From: Pelobates cultripes
Lineage: Eukaryota > Chordata > Amphibia > Anura > Pelobatidae
DNA: 64,000 nucleotides
Assembly: GCA_933207985.1 (NCBI GenBank)
Contig: OW240913.1
Coordinates: forward strand, 360,051,615 to 360,115,614
Direction: 5' to 3'
Of the stretch, positions 22,001-33,380 are shown piece after piece. Made by a program: the position numbers and the translations under genes. Within the stretch, counting starts at the first letter, position 1, and the number at the start of each line of letters is the position of its first letter. The notes below the pieces were generated by a model, which was given only the letters and a program-made list of their open reading frames with translations, was not told the DNA's origin and did not search any database.

Positions 22001-22865
22001 ATATAGTGCAACGGCTGTCGCACATTGGAACTCATTATGCGCCATGTGCTTTATTTCCAGTCTGTGTCACCTGTGCCGATTCGGGCACATGGCTGACGTC
22101 ACTGGAATGCATGTCATATGACGCGTGCGTTCCACTCGGGGAATTTTCTATTGACCCTGAGATCGCTATTTGTGGTCTCGATCTAATGATAGATCTAAAT
22201 GAAGCATTGAAACAGTGGATGTGGGCTAGTATTTAAGCAATGTATTAGAATATTGGGATCACCTTTTATGATTTATATCTGGGATCAATTGTTAAAGTGT
22301 ATATCTGATAAGGAGCCTAAATAGGCGCTGGAACAGTTAATATGAACCACCCTGAGCAGTATATTTTAAATTTATAATTTAGTGAGTAATATATACAGTG
22401 GATGGGATGAGTGTGGTAGCAAGAAATGCTACAAACCACCTGAGTGGGAACCCTTTATACGACTCTAAAGAATATAAAAACACAATACATACAATAGGTG
22501 GATCACACGATCTGATGCATCTAAAAGAGACCCCTTGTATGCCTGCCTCCTAGCTATGTAAAGGCCCGTTCCACTTAGTTTCAATGCTCCATCGGCTACC
22601 GTCTACTGTCCACACTGCCAAACATACTTATACATGATAGATGGAGAATTGGAGGTTTTGGATTAGGGTTTTGGGTCAGGGCTAAACATTGTGTTAGTGG
22701 TTATGGTTAGAGGTTATTATTTTTATTAGGATAACTGGAAAGGCTTTAGAATAGGAGTCAATGTAGGATAAAAGATCATGGTTAGGTGTAGGAAGTAAAT
22801 GTTAGAGTTGGGTTTAGCGTAACTGTTACAATTAGCTATTATTATTAGTTACTATTATGTTATAA
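22001..22865. other. No gene; degenerate TTAGGG-like patch
   Basis: Non-coding. From about 22665 to 22830 the sequence has many scattered GGTTAG, TTAGGG and GTTAGAG words but no continuous telomeric array. Confidence 0.4.
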
Positions 22866-23278
22866 CAAAGCCATTTTCCTGACACTATTGGTTCCTACAA
22901 TGCTCCCCTCCCTCGTGCCCCCCTATTGTGGTGCTGAAGGGGTTAGAGCTCCCCCCGCAGACGCCCTCCGCCCACCGCACTCGCATTAGTATTTCCCCAT
23001 AGGAAAGCATTAGTCAATGCTTTCCTATGAGGATTCTGGTCACACTGGAAGCCCTCATGCATAGCGTGAGAACATCCAGCGTCATTTAGGCAACCAAAAT
23101 TCGTCTAAGCATCCGGAAGTCAGACAGCCACTAGAGGAGGAGTTAACCCTAGCAGGTAATTATTGCAGTTTCTAAGAAACTGCAATGATTACCACTGTAG
23201 GATTAAGGGACATGGGACATTGCACCCGGACCAATTCAATGAGCTGAAGGGGCCTGGGTGCCTACAGTGTCCCTTTAA
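22866..23278. mobile_element. TTAA MITE, left end decayed
   Basis: The right end is clear: GGCCTGGGTGCCTACAGTGT, then CCCTTTAA ending at 23278. Internal family marks are the CCTATAGGAAAGCATT..AATGCTTTCCTATG hairpin, CAGCCACTAGAGG and TTTCTAAGAAACTGCAATG. The left end, near CCATTTTCCTGACACTAT, is eroded, so the start is approximate. Confidence 0.7.
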
Positions 23279-23958
23279 GTTCTGAGTGATAGCAACAAAA
23301 ATGTTTTTGCAGAATCTCTACAGCATAAGGAATTCTACTATTTTTTGGTCATTATTAGGAAACCTTTGTAACTCATAACTTTAAGCGGCTGTGAATATTG
23401 TTAATGTGTAATTGTTTTGTCTGTGTTCCATGTTATACATTGTATCGCACCAATTCGGACATGCTCTTCGGGATATATTTGGAAAAAACAAAAAACCTCA
23501 ATGTAGTCTTCTGGGTAACTGTTTTCTAAAATAAAATATTACTCACTTAAATTTGCTCCTGATATCACACATGCATTTATTTTATAGTACAAAAGAAAAT
23601 ATATGTTTTGCAGGTTATAAAATTGCACTTTGCTAACAGGATATATTTCCCACATAATAATTCTTTACGTCAATGTGATGCCTTAATTTGCAAGTGGGAT
23701 TTTTTTTTTTCTGCAACTGCAACACTGAATTATGTGCCGTAAAATGTGTTTGAAGATTGGTGTTATTATTAGTATTTACAACTAGTTTGCTGGTTCATTT
23801 ATTTATGTATTTTATTAGTAAATTGAAATAACATGAACATTTAGAAAAAAGCAGACTTTTATGAGTTTTTCATTGAAAGCAGTTGTAACCAGAATGATGT
23901 ACATGACATTAGCTCAGTGACGCATTCTTAAATTCTAAAATGACCTCACGAACATTCT
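23279..23958. other. No gene; possible LINE 3' tail at 23430-23545
   Basis: The stretch AAAACCTCAATGTAGTCTTC..GGGTAACTGTTTTCTAAAATAAAAT resembles the LINE-like 3' end at 52620-52686. The rest is unassigned AT-rich DNA. Confidence 0.35.
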
Positions 23959-24558
23959 TTAAAGGGATACTGTAGACACCCAGACCACTTAAAGGACCAC
24001 TTTAGGCACCCAGACCACTTCAGCTGAATGAAGTGGTCTGGGTGCCAGGTCCTTCTAGGGTTAACCCATTTTTTTAATAAACATAGCAGTTTCAGAGGAG
24101 GATCGGAGGCAGAGAGCTCCCCGCCCAGCGCTGGAAAAAGGTAAGTTTTACCCCTTTTCCCCCTTCCAGAGCCGGGCGGGAGGGGGACCCTGAGGGTGGG
24201 GGCACCCTCAGGGCATTATAGTGGCAGGAAAACGAGTATGTCCTTTAAGCTTATTGAAGTGGTCTGAGTGCACTGTCCCTTTTGCACTTAGTGCTGCAAT
24301 GTAAAATATATAAGACTGCAATGTTTACCGTCTACCAGACATCAACTAGAGGGCTTCCTGTACTGAAAAGGACCTGTGGTCCAGTATCTGACGCTAGACG
24401 TTCTCACATTCTGCATCAGGACATCCAGTGTCAGATTTCGTGCATGCACATTAGAGCCTGCTTGTCTCAAGATGTCGGAGGGGGTGGAGCGTCGACCCAG
24501 CACAGAGGGACATTGGTGCTGAGAGCTTTGTATTCCTAGCAATATAGTATCTCTTTAA
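23959..24558. mobile_element. TTAA MITE (outer) interrupted by another MITE
   Basis: Runs from TTAA at 23959-23962 (AAGGGATACTGTAGACACCC) to TTAA at 24555-24558 (ATATAGTATCTCTTTAA). Without the inner insertion, the CAGACCACTTAAGCTTATTG segment restores the usual ACCACTT..AAGTGGTCT stem of the family. Uninterrupted length would be about 344 bp. Confidence 0.85.
23989..24248. mobile_element. TTAA MITE (inner), nested in 23959-24558
   Basis: Starts TTAAAGGACCACTTTAGGC and ends ATTATAGTGGC..GTCCTTTAA. TTAA occurs at each edge (23989-23992, 24245-24248), while the host sequence across the site needs only one. This is direct evidence for insertion into and duplication of TTAA. Confidence 0.88.
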
Positions 24559-25469
24559 CTGTTTTATGTGACAAATAACACACATTCATTCTATGCATCA
24601 ACTTTGTTACAGACTTCCCACTGTCAGAGGGGTCTTCATTGCGCTCATGAAGGCAGTGCCCCTACAGTAAAAAATGTATTGTGGGCACTCGTCTGGGGTG
24701 TGATGAATATGTCATTATTTGGGCAACTGCTCAACTTCCCAAACATAAGACACAGGCCTAACAATGCAATGTGTCAAAATTAGGGCAAATTTCTGTAAAG
24801 GTTTAATAACTTCAAAACACCTTGCAAACAGGCTGACTCCCCACTTCCCAGAGCGAGCGACCTCACTATGTGTCACCAGCGATACAAGTTCCATCACTGC
24901 TAACGCCTCCTGGAAGGCCCGCCCACTTCTCCTGATTTTATAACTGGAATATAGATAATATAACTGTGAATACATGGGGGTTTTTTTGTTTTAATTCTTC
25001 TTAGTTTTATTAATAATAAATCATTCGTTAAGTAGGACATCAAAAGAAAGCCCTATCTCTCCTTTAAGAAACATTATACAAGAAGTGTGGTTGGTGGGTA
25101 CATTATACGGGAAAGTGGGAAATTACAGCTTAACAAAAATAGTTTCAGTTCTTAATAGATTTTACAGTTTCCCTACCGAATATCTGACCTATGCTCGAAA
25201 CCTTGACATTAACATTAACCTGTTCTATATAAACACACAACTTGAATGAGACCGCATTGTAACAGGAGAAAATACACAGGACAGAAGGATCTTATCAGAA
25301 GGAATAAATCATTATTATTTTAATGGTACAAGCTTTGCTTTGCAGTGTTGACAGTATATTTTCCAGGTTGAAAAATGAATTGAAATTCATATTTTGTGTA
25401 TCTGTAGAGCAAAAATAAAAGTGCTTTGACAGAGAAACATTGATTGATGAAAACTTGTGATTGTACTAC
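24559..25469. other. No gene seen
   Basis: Unassigned non-coding DNA with short AT-rich patches. Confidence 0.4.
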
Positions 25470-25969
25470 TTAAAGGACCACTATAGTGCCAGGAAAACAT
25501 TCATTTTCCTGGCACTATAGTGCCCTGAGGGTGCCCCCACCCTCGGGGACACCCTCCCGCCCAGCTCTGGAAGGGGGAAAGGGTTAAAAACGTACCTTTT
25601 TCCAGCGCTGGGCGGGGAGCTCTCCTCCTCCGATCCTCCTCCTCTCCTCCCCGTTGGCTGAATGCGCACGCGCAGCAAGAGCTGCGTGCGCATTCAGCCG
25701 GTCGCATAGGAAAGCATTATCAATGCTTTCCTATGGACACTTGCGTGCTCTCACTGTGATTTTCACAGTGAGAATCACGCAAGCGCCTCTAGCGGATGTC
25801 AATGAGACAGCCACTAGAGGCTTTGGGGGAATGCTTAACCCATTCATAAACATAGCAGTTTCTCTGAAACTGCTATGTTTATAAAAGAATGGGTTAACTC
25901 TAGAAGGACCTGGCACCCAGACCACTTCATTAAGCTGAAGTGGTCTGGGTGCTTAGAGTGGTCCTTTAA
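25470..25969. mobile_element. TTAA MITE, complete (500 bp)
   Basis: TTAA termini at 25470-25473 and 25966-25969. Terminal repeats are AAGGACCACTATAGTGCC and GCTTAGAGTGGTCCTTTAA. Subterminal hairpins include GCCAGGAAAAC..GTTTTCCTGGC (the left arm folds on itself), AATGCGCACGCGCAGC..GCTGCGTGCGCATT, and AAACATAGCAGTTTC..GAAACTGCTATGTTT. There is no coding capacity. This is the best-preserved copy of the family in the window. Confidence 0.92.
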
Positions 25970-27543
25970 AGTGGTGTTTTCACCTCCCTCTCCAAAATAA
26001 GTATTTCATAAAAAAAGAATGTTTCACTGAAATTCCAACCCAGTCAAGAGATATACCTACTTTGTCTCAGTATTTTTTCTCTGTCTGACAAAGCTTGACA
26101 CTACTACCGCCATTAATCTTGTAATTTCTCCCAGTCATTACCAGTGATGGCGGCAGGAAATTGGCTTTATCTATGGAGGAACCTGCGGTCTCACGGGATC
26201 CTCCATTGACCCCAGGACTGTACTCTAGCGCATGCACCAGAAGCTGAAAAGAACTCGCATGGAGAAGATGGCAGCGCCCGCGAGGGACAAGTTCAGGTTA
26301 GTAATACTCACCTCTGCCTGCCCCCCAGGTCCCCAACCCCTGCTATCGGACCTTCATCGACAATGGCACAGTCAGCGGTCTTTGCAATATATGACAGAGA
26401 CCGTGCCACATTAACTGTGCCTCCTCATGTTAATATTTCTACTTACATTACATACTGATAAAACTATGACCCAACGGATCTTGGTTAGATTTAGAAAAAG
26501 CGCCATTATTTATTCTTCTCCCCCACAGAGTGTGATTACATTATGAAAATGAAGAATGCTAATAAAAGACAGGACAGTTACATTCTAACAGTAAAACAAG
26601 AACTTAAACACTCAATTAATCTCCTACTTTGAAGCAGCGACAAAATATGTAGAATAATGGGAGCTGAGAATTATTATCTGAAACATTTTTTAGATTTAAA
26701 TGCAATTTCTAAAGCAAAGACAAATGTTATTTAAATAAGATTTTTACAGATATTGAATCTTGTGATAAATGATTTTAATGACACTTTCTGCAGAAGGCTC
26801 AGCGGTAAAGATTATTTAGCGTATTTATCTAGGGCCCTGCTGTGCGGGGCCCTTCCCATAAGCCCCTAGTGTTCCTTTATAATAATAAACAGGAAGTGAT
26901 ATAGTTAGAGATTTATACATGTGGGTTTATGCATTGCTTGCAAAATAAACAATCTTTCTTGGGTTTTATAAGTCTCTAAGCAATAACATCATTTGAATTA
27001 CAGAATGAGCAAATCTATTACAATCTGACAAGCAAATTAGACTTTGTAAAAACAAAAACAAAAAAAACCCCATATTGCTCATTATCCTGTAAACACTCAT
27101 TATCATTTGAGTTCAGTAATTATGCGTACAGTTTATGCGATGTCTAAGTGATTAGACTTGAGAGAGCTTCTGTTTCTGGTTCTAACACAATGATTTATTC
27201 CAAATTTTATCAAAGGATTAAAAATATATCTATATATTATTTAGCAAATAAACACATTATAATATAATATGTATTTATAATTACTGCAAGCTTTGGAGCT
27301 CTCTTTTAAAGTACTATTTAAAATGTTACGAAAACTACATCTGTTTAGACAGCAAAAACAAAACCAGCCAATTGGCTCAGTTAATGGCAAATAAAAAGAG
27401 AAAAAAGAAAAAAAATATATACACAAGAAATACAAATGCACCTAACCAACTCGGTGGTAAGAGTATGCAAAGGTACTTAACTGAGTGTAAGGTGGATTCA
27501 GCTTCCCAAGAGGTTTCCCCCAAACGAACCTCAAATACAGATA
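25970..27543. other. No gene; possible repeat fragment at 26130-26430
   Basis: About 26130-26430 is GC-richer, with GAGGAACCTGCGGTCTCACG and a CCATTGACCCCAGGACTG stretch. I suspect a MITE fragment but found no ends. The rest is AT-rich and unassigned. Confidence 0.35.
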
Positions 27544-28048
27544 TGTGAATGAACAAAATTGGGATACAGCTGAATAAAAAATAGTGATGAATAGTACGCC
27601 TTTAAGCCCACATAGGGCTGCAGTAACGTTCACCCTCCACGGATAGGTTGCTCTGTCTTCCAAGAAATGGGAGTATGCCAGTAAAATGTAAAAATCCTTT
27701 TATTATTAAAGGCACTATCAAGCCTCAATCAAAAATCAATAAATTGAATGTAAAAAGTACTGCAATCTAACGCGTTTCGTCCATACAAATTGGACTTCCT
27801 CAGAGATAATTTTGCAGTATAAACAGTATATAAAATACAAAGCATGCATGCTTTGTATTTTATATACTGTTTATACTGCAAAATTATCTCTGAGGAAGTC
27901 CAATTTGTATGGATTCCCATTTCTTGGAAGACAGAGCAACCTATCTGTGGAGGGTGAACGTTACTGCAGCCCTATGTGGGCTTAAAGGCGTACTATTCAT
28001 CACTATTTTTTATTCAGCTGTATCCCAATTTTGTTCATTCACATATCA
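27544..28048. repeat. Near-perfect inverted duplication (~200-bp arms)
   Basis: The centre of symmetry is 27846/27847, within AAAGCATGCATGCTTT. The right arm (27847-28048) is the reverse complement of left-arm sequence with one mismatch noticed (ATCCGTGG versus ATCTGTGG). The left arm carries about 110 bp extra at 27671-27780, containing the AACGCGTTTCGTCC motif, that is absent on the right. Either the right arm lost it or it was skipped when the arm was copied. The arms would form a long cruciform. Confidence 0.88.
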
Positions 28049-29756
28049 GTTAATGGCAAGTTGTTTCATGCATATACAGTCTCTTCTATAAAAATACATA
28101 TATTTTCTAATATATCTCTCTCTCAAATTTAAGATGATGTCCTCTTATTCCAGCTCTACCTACTGCAGGAAAGCCCTCAATTTTGTACTTTTGCTAAAAG
28201 GAATATATTTTGGCATTAGATTGACTCAATAATATATGTATGACTTGAGGCTTTTTCCTTCATTCTTTTCCACCGAACTGCCATGTGAATGGCAATGGTG
28301 ATAATATCTATCACCTTTTCTGTTTATTTCTATTCCTATCCTCTGAAGCCTTACTTTTATTCATTACTTGTTTTTATATATTTCTGTTGTTTTTATTGTT
28401 TATCACAATTTTTTGCCTCCTCCATTACCTCCTGTGGTGACCTGAATATGTCAACCTAGGAGAGATTTTACACTATATCCGTTACTGAGCGCGGCATATA
28501 GAGCCGAGGGTGGGCTCTGCAGTCTGTAAGCCACCTGCACACTTCATCGATTTGCAATAATCTTACAATACTCCTCATCTTTACTCTTCTATATACTGTT
28601 TTATATGTTATGTATTTGTATATTCTCTGTTAACCCAACAGTCTACATTATTAAGTTATTTCCTTTTTTTCTTTTCTTTCCGTGAGTTCATATACACACG
28701 TATTTGAGTCTAAATTAGGTAAACCAATCATTTAAACTGGTGATAAGTATTAATATTTGTTTTACACTATTTAGCACACCCTCCACTTTTTGTTTTGTAT
28801 ATTTTCATTTTGTTTGTTCAACCCGTGGCTGCGAAGCCTCGGGTTGTTTGTGCATCTTTAACCACGTGTTATATTAATTTATAAGTACTACTTTTACACT
28901 TTATTGATTCACGTATTTGTTAAATTTTCCTAAATATGTTTGAGAGAAGGGCTGCAGGGACAACCAAAAATACAGAAATAAATACGTGTTCCTGTCCTTG
29001 GTTTCCCTGTGATCTTTATTAAGCTTTGACCCAGATCTGTCCTGGATTGCTTTCCTCAAGAATGAATGGGTCGGACTTGTTTTGTGTTGCCTCAGGATTA
29101 GAACAAGATAAGTGGGCAGAACGGATTCGCAAGGCTCGCTCAGCATTGTATCATACCCAAGGTGGAGAAATTAATGTGATACGAGCTGCTATTCTAATTA
29201 TTAGAATAGATCACAGGTTTGAAGAGTGCACTGCTTGCGTCTTCTTGCAGCAATGACCTTGGGATGAATTTAGTTGAAAGCACATAGCTGTAAAATGGTT
29301 ATATGAAAGATTACTTTAAAATATTCCGCATATTGTTCACAGTCTGTCTTGTTCCCGTTCTACTTATAAAGTCTCTACATTGCTGGTAACATCCATGAAT
29401 AACTTTTTATTATAAATAAGCCTATTATAATACTATTGAACTTTTCTATTCGCTGTCTCAATGAAACGACACCACGATGTTATGTTATTCTGTGTATGTC
29501 ATTACTTGTATCAAACATTTAACCAGTTATCTCCCAAAACGCTACGTCTACTGTACGTTCGAAAAATGTTCTTTTGGAGAAAAAATATTATTGCTGACTG
29601 TTTGTCTGTCACCTGTCTTGTATGTATGTATGTGTGTATATATGTATCTGTGTATCTATATATACGTCCATCTGTCTATCTAAGTATGTGTCTGTCCGTC
29701 TATGTATGTATGTATGTGTCTGTCAATCTCTGTGTATGTTATGGCCCTGTTGCTTA
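28049..29756. other. No gene; TGTA/TCTG microsatellite near the end
   Basis: AT-rich, unassigned. About 29610-29740 is an irregular TATGTATGTA/CTGTCTATCT microsatellite whose open frames are Val/Cys/Tyr-rich low complexity. Confidence 0.4.
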
Positions 29757-30353
29757 TTAAATGGACACTATAGTCACCAGAACAACTACAGCTTATTATA
29801 TTTGTTCTGGTGAGTAGAATAAATCCCTTCAGGCTTTTTGCTGTAAACTCTGTCTTTTTATAGTAAATGTAGTGTTTACATTACAGCCTAGGGATAACTC
29901 CACTGGCCACTCCTCAGATTGCTACTAGAGGTGATTCCTGGGGCAGTGCTGCACAGTGTGACTGCCATTCAGTGCCTACACCCTCTGCATGCCGACATGA
30001 ACTTTTCTCATAGAGATGCATTGATTCAATGCTTCTCTATTAGGAGATGCTAATTGGCCAGAGCTGTTTGACTTGTGCTGGCTCTGCCCCTGATCTGCTT
30101 CCTTGACAGTCTCAGCCAATCCAAGGGGAAGCATTGTGATTGGCTCACAGAATCACTTCTGATTATGTCAGGAATGCAGGCAGATCAGAGGCAGAGCCAG
30201 CAGCAGCAGACTTGAATACAAGTAAGATTTTACTATATTTAGGGAGGCAAGTGGAGGGGGGGGGGAAGAGGTTAGAGGGGGCAATATGGTGGTTTTAACA
30301 CTATAGGGTCAGGAATACATGTTTGTGTTCCAGACCCTATGGTGTTCCTTTAA
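29757..30353. mobile_element. TTAA MITE, complete (597 bp)
   Basis: TTAA at 29757-29760 and 30350-30353. Ends are ATGGACACTATAGTCACC and CCAGACCCTATGGTGTTCCTT. It is the same subfamily as 6383-6838 in the opposite orientation, sharing CAGAACAACTACAGC..TTTGTTCTGGTGAG and the far-end GGTCAGGAATACATGTTTGT. Contains a G-run at 30255-30268. Non-coding. Confidence 0.88.
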
Positions 30354-31267
30354 CCCTTGTATTACTGCTCAGGCTTGCCTTGAATATTACATTTTGGCCT
30401 GATTTAGACTTGATAACAGGAGCAAGTCTTGAAAATTTATCATTTTTGCATTGTAAAGAAGGAACTTTAGCAGCTATTGAGTGATTTACAGCTCAAATCA
30501 AGATCACTATACTTTAAATAGTCATTGTTTTTTTGTAAATCATTTTCTATTATAAATATAATGATCATTCAGACAATGGTACTTAGAGAGCTTAATCCAG
30601 CACTGTACAGCATACACACTTAGATTTAAAACAAAATGAAAGAGTAAAAGCAAAAAACATTCAGATTAACAATCGAAAAAGGAATAGCTCATAGACACCC
30701 ATAGCACCCCATGAATCTTGAATAATGCCGGCTTAAGGTCTTAACTAACATTGTCAAAAATGATCAATATGTTTACTCGGCTGAAAGGCTTTGCTCAGAA
30801 TAAAAAGAAGGTTTTGTTTGTGACTAACATTGTGAAATATAATAGTTGAACACTGGAGCCGTGAATCAATCAGACGTTTTGGTAAATTTAACTTACATAT
30901 GCACCTATATGTCAAAGATTGGGCTTTCTACAAAATACAAATCATAGAATGTTGGCAAAGCAGAAATAAACAAATGACTTTTAGATTTCCCTTGCAATCT
31001 GCTTATACAAATAGAAACCTCTAAAGAACTTTGAAAATGTAACACATTCCAATGCCAAGTTGCAGCATTTTTAAAAATATGAATTAAATGTAATTAGGCA
31101 TGAAACTGCATTGTTGATTTCAGTCTGTTCTTGATTAACAATAGCCTAAGAGCAAAAATATTACTTCTCGAAGGAAATGTTGGCAGACAGATTTAGGCTG
31201 TTTTTTAATGAGGATAATGATTGAAAAGAGACCAAAAGCATTGATAATACTAAACTTGAGACAGGTA
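30354..31267. other. No gene seen
   Basis: Unassigned AT-rich non-coding DNA. Confidence 0.4.
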
Positions 31268-32446
31268 AACATTGTGTAAGTAACTGTGTGTGTGTTAATG
31301 AGAGTGAGAGTGTAAGTGACTCTGTATGTGTGTGTGTGTGTTAGTAAGAGTGAGTGCGTAAGTTACTTTGTGTGTGTTAGTAAGAGTGAGTGCGTAAGTT
31401 ACTGTGTGTGTGTGTGTGTGTGTTGGTGAGAGTGAGTGCATACGTTACTGTGTGTGTTAGTGAGAGAGATTGTGTAAGTGACTCTGTGTGTGTGTGTGTT
31501 AGTGAGAGTGAGTGCGTAAGTTACTGTGTGTGTGTGTTAGTGAGAGTGAGTGCGTAAGTTACTGTGTGTGTGTTAGTGAGAGTGAGTGCGTAAGTTACTG
31601 TGTGTGTGTGTTAGTGAGAGTGAGTGCATACGTTACTGTGTGTGTTAGTGAGAGAGATTGTGTAAGTGACTCTGTGTGTGTTAGCGAGGGAGAGTATGCA
31701 AGTAACTTTGTGTGTGTTAGTAAGTGTGTAAATAACTGTGTTTGTTAATGAGAGTGCATAAGTAACTGTGTGTGTTCATGAGAGAGAGTGTGCAAGTGAC
31801 TCTGTGTGTGTTAGTAAGTGTGTAAGTAGCTCTGTGTGTGTTAACAAGAGAGTGTGTGTAAGTCACTGTGTGTGTGTGTGTTAGTGAGAGAGCGTGTGTA
31901 AGTATCTATGTGTTTGTGTTAATAAGAGAGTGAGTAAGTAACTTTGTGTGTTAATGAGAGTGTGTAAGTAACTCTGTGTGTGTTAATGAGAGAGAGTGTG
32001 TGACTGTTTTAATAAGAGAGAGTGTGTAAGTAACCCTGTGTGTGTTAATGAGAGAGAGTGCATAAGTAACTGTGTGTGTTCACGAGAGAGAGTGTGCAAG
32101 TGACTCTGTGTGTGTTAGTAAGTGTGTAAGTAGCTCTGTGTGTGTTAACAAGAGAGTGTGTGTAAGTCCCTGTGTGTGTGTGTGTGTGTGTGTGTTAGTG
32201 AGAGAGCGTGTGTAAGTGACTATGTGTTTGTGTTAATGAGAGAGTGTGTAAGTAACTCTGTGTGTGTTAATGAGAGTGTGTAAGTAACTCTGTGTGTGTT
32301 AATGAGAGAGTGTGTGACTGTTTTAATAAGAGAGAGTGTGTAAGTGACTGTGTGTGTTAATGAGAGTGTGTAAGTAACCCTGTGTGTGTTAATGAGAGAG
32401 AGTGTGTAAGTAACTGTGTGTGTTAATGAGAGAGAGTGTGTAAGTG
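31268..32446. repeat. GT-rich minisatellite array (1.2 kb)
   Basis: Irregular 25-45-bp units of the type TGTGTGTTAGTGAGAGTGAG and GTAAGTTACTGTGTG, with higher-order repeats: the block near 31745-31860 recurs at about 32050-32165. A plus-strand frame at 31512-31748 is open because of unit periodicity and gives Cys/Val/Ser repeats; I do not consider it a gene. Confidence 0.9.
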
Positions 32447-33380
32447 ATGTGTGTCCATCGCTTAAACAGGTCCTTTTATATTATATTTACAATATAAATT
32501 TATATATTTATATATTATATTAAAAAGATTTTACGTAATGTCAGACTAGTTTCCACTAGTTCCCTCACTGGTATAGTCTGGTACGGGACGAAATCCATGG
32601 TATGGTGGGGGTGACACTATTAATTACCACACCAGGTGACACCATCACTAGTGACGTCACTGCCAATGACTAATTTACTAATGATAATAAATGATGATAG
32701 GACAGGGGGTTCCCAATCCTGTTACCCACCCATGTTACCTATCCACTGGAAAAGAAGGCAATATCCCAAATCCCCCAGTAACCGGACGAAACACAGTTCA
32801 GGGAGTCAGCTGCCAATTTTATTCACGGCTCCAGGAGTCAACTGACAATTTTATTCACGGCTGTTAGCCTATGCATGCTCTCTATTCTAAAACACACAAA
32901 TACATTTTTACACCAGGTTAACATTGCTATTACAGACAACCTTTAAATGTTCTGCAATATGACCTAACGTGGCTAGGTTTGCCACAGTTCCCAATCCTGT
33001 TACCCACAATAATGTTACCTATCCACACTCCCTGATCCAGTGCACTCTATACAAGGACTCAATCAGGGGGGTGTAGCCATTGTGTCTGTAACGAGCCCAG
33101 GTGAGCAGTGTGAGGATGTGAGTGTCCCAGTCTGCCTGAGATTAGTAGGTGTTATGCTCCTAGGCAGCCGCTGCTCTATGCTACAATCTTTTCATTTCAA
33201 CCTTTTTCCAACAGAAAGAAATGGGTGTTGAGAGAAGAGCTGTGAAAACAGAAACAATGCAGCTCCCATCCCCATCCTGACATATTGTCAGCAGAGGGAC
33301 TGAACGAATGGCAGCTGCCCGAGAGTGTAACTCCTACCAATCTAGGCTAGAACATATTTGTCCCTGGTCCTGGGTAAATA
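32447..33380. other. No gene; short direct repeats
   Basis: A GTTCCCAATCCTGTTACCCA segment followed by ATGTTACCTATCCAC occurs near 32709 and again near 32986. An AATTTTATTCACGGCT segment occurs twice at 32815-32865. These look like remnants of a repeat I cannot classify. Confidence 0.45.

Noticed and set aside
27909..28091. 60-codon plus-strand frame similar to a minus-strand frame at 27442-27663
   Set aside because: The similarity is explained by the inverted duplication, not by two genes.
32709..33030. Possible LTR pair from the repeated GTTCCCAATCCTGTTACCCA segment
   Set aside because: The repeats are short, there are no TG..CA ends or target duplication, and nothing coding lies between them.
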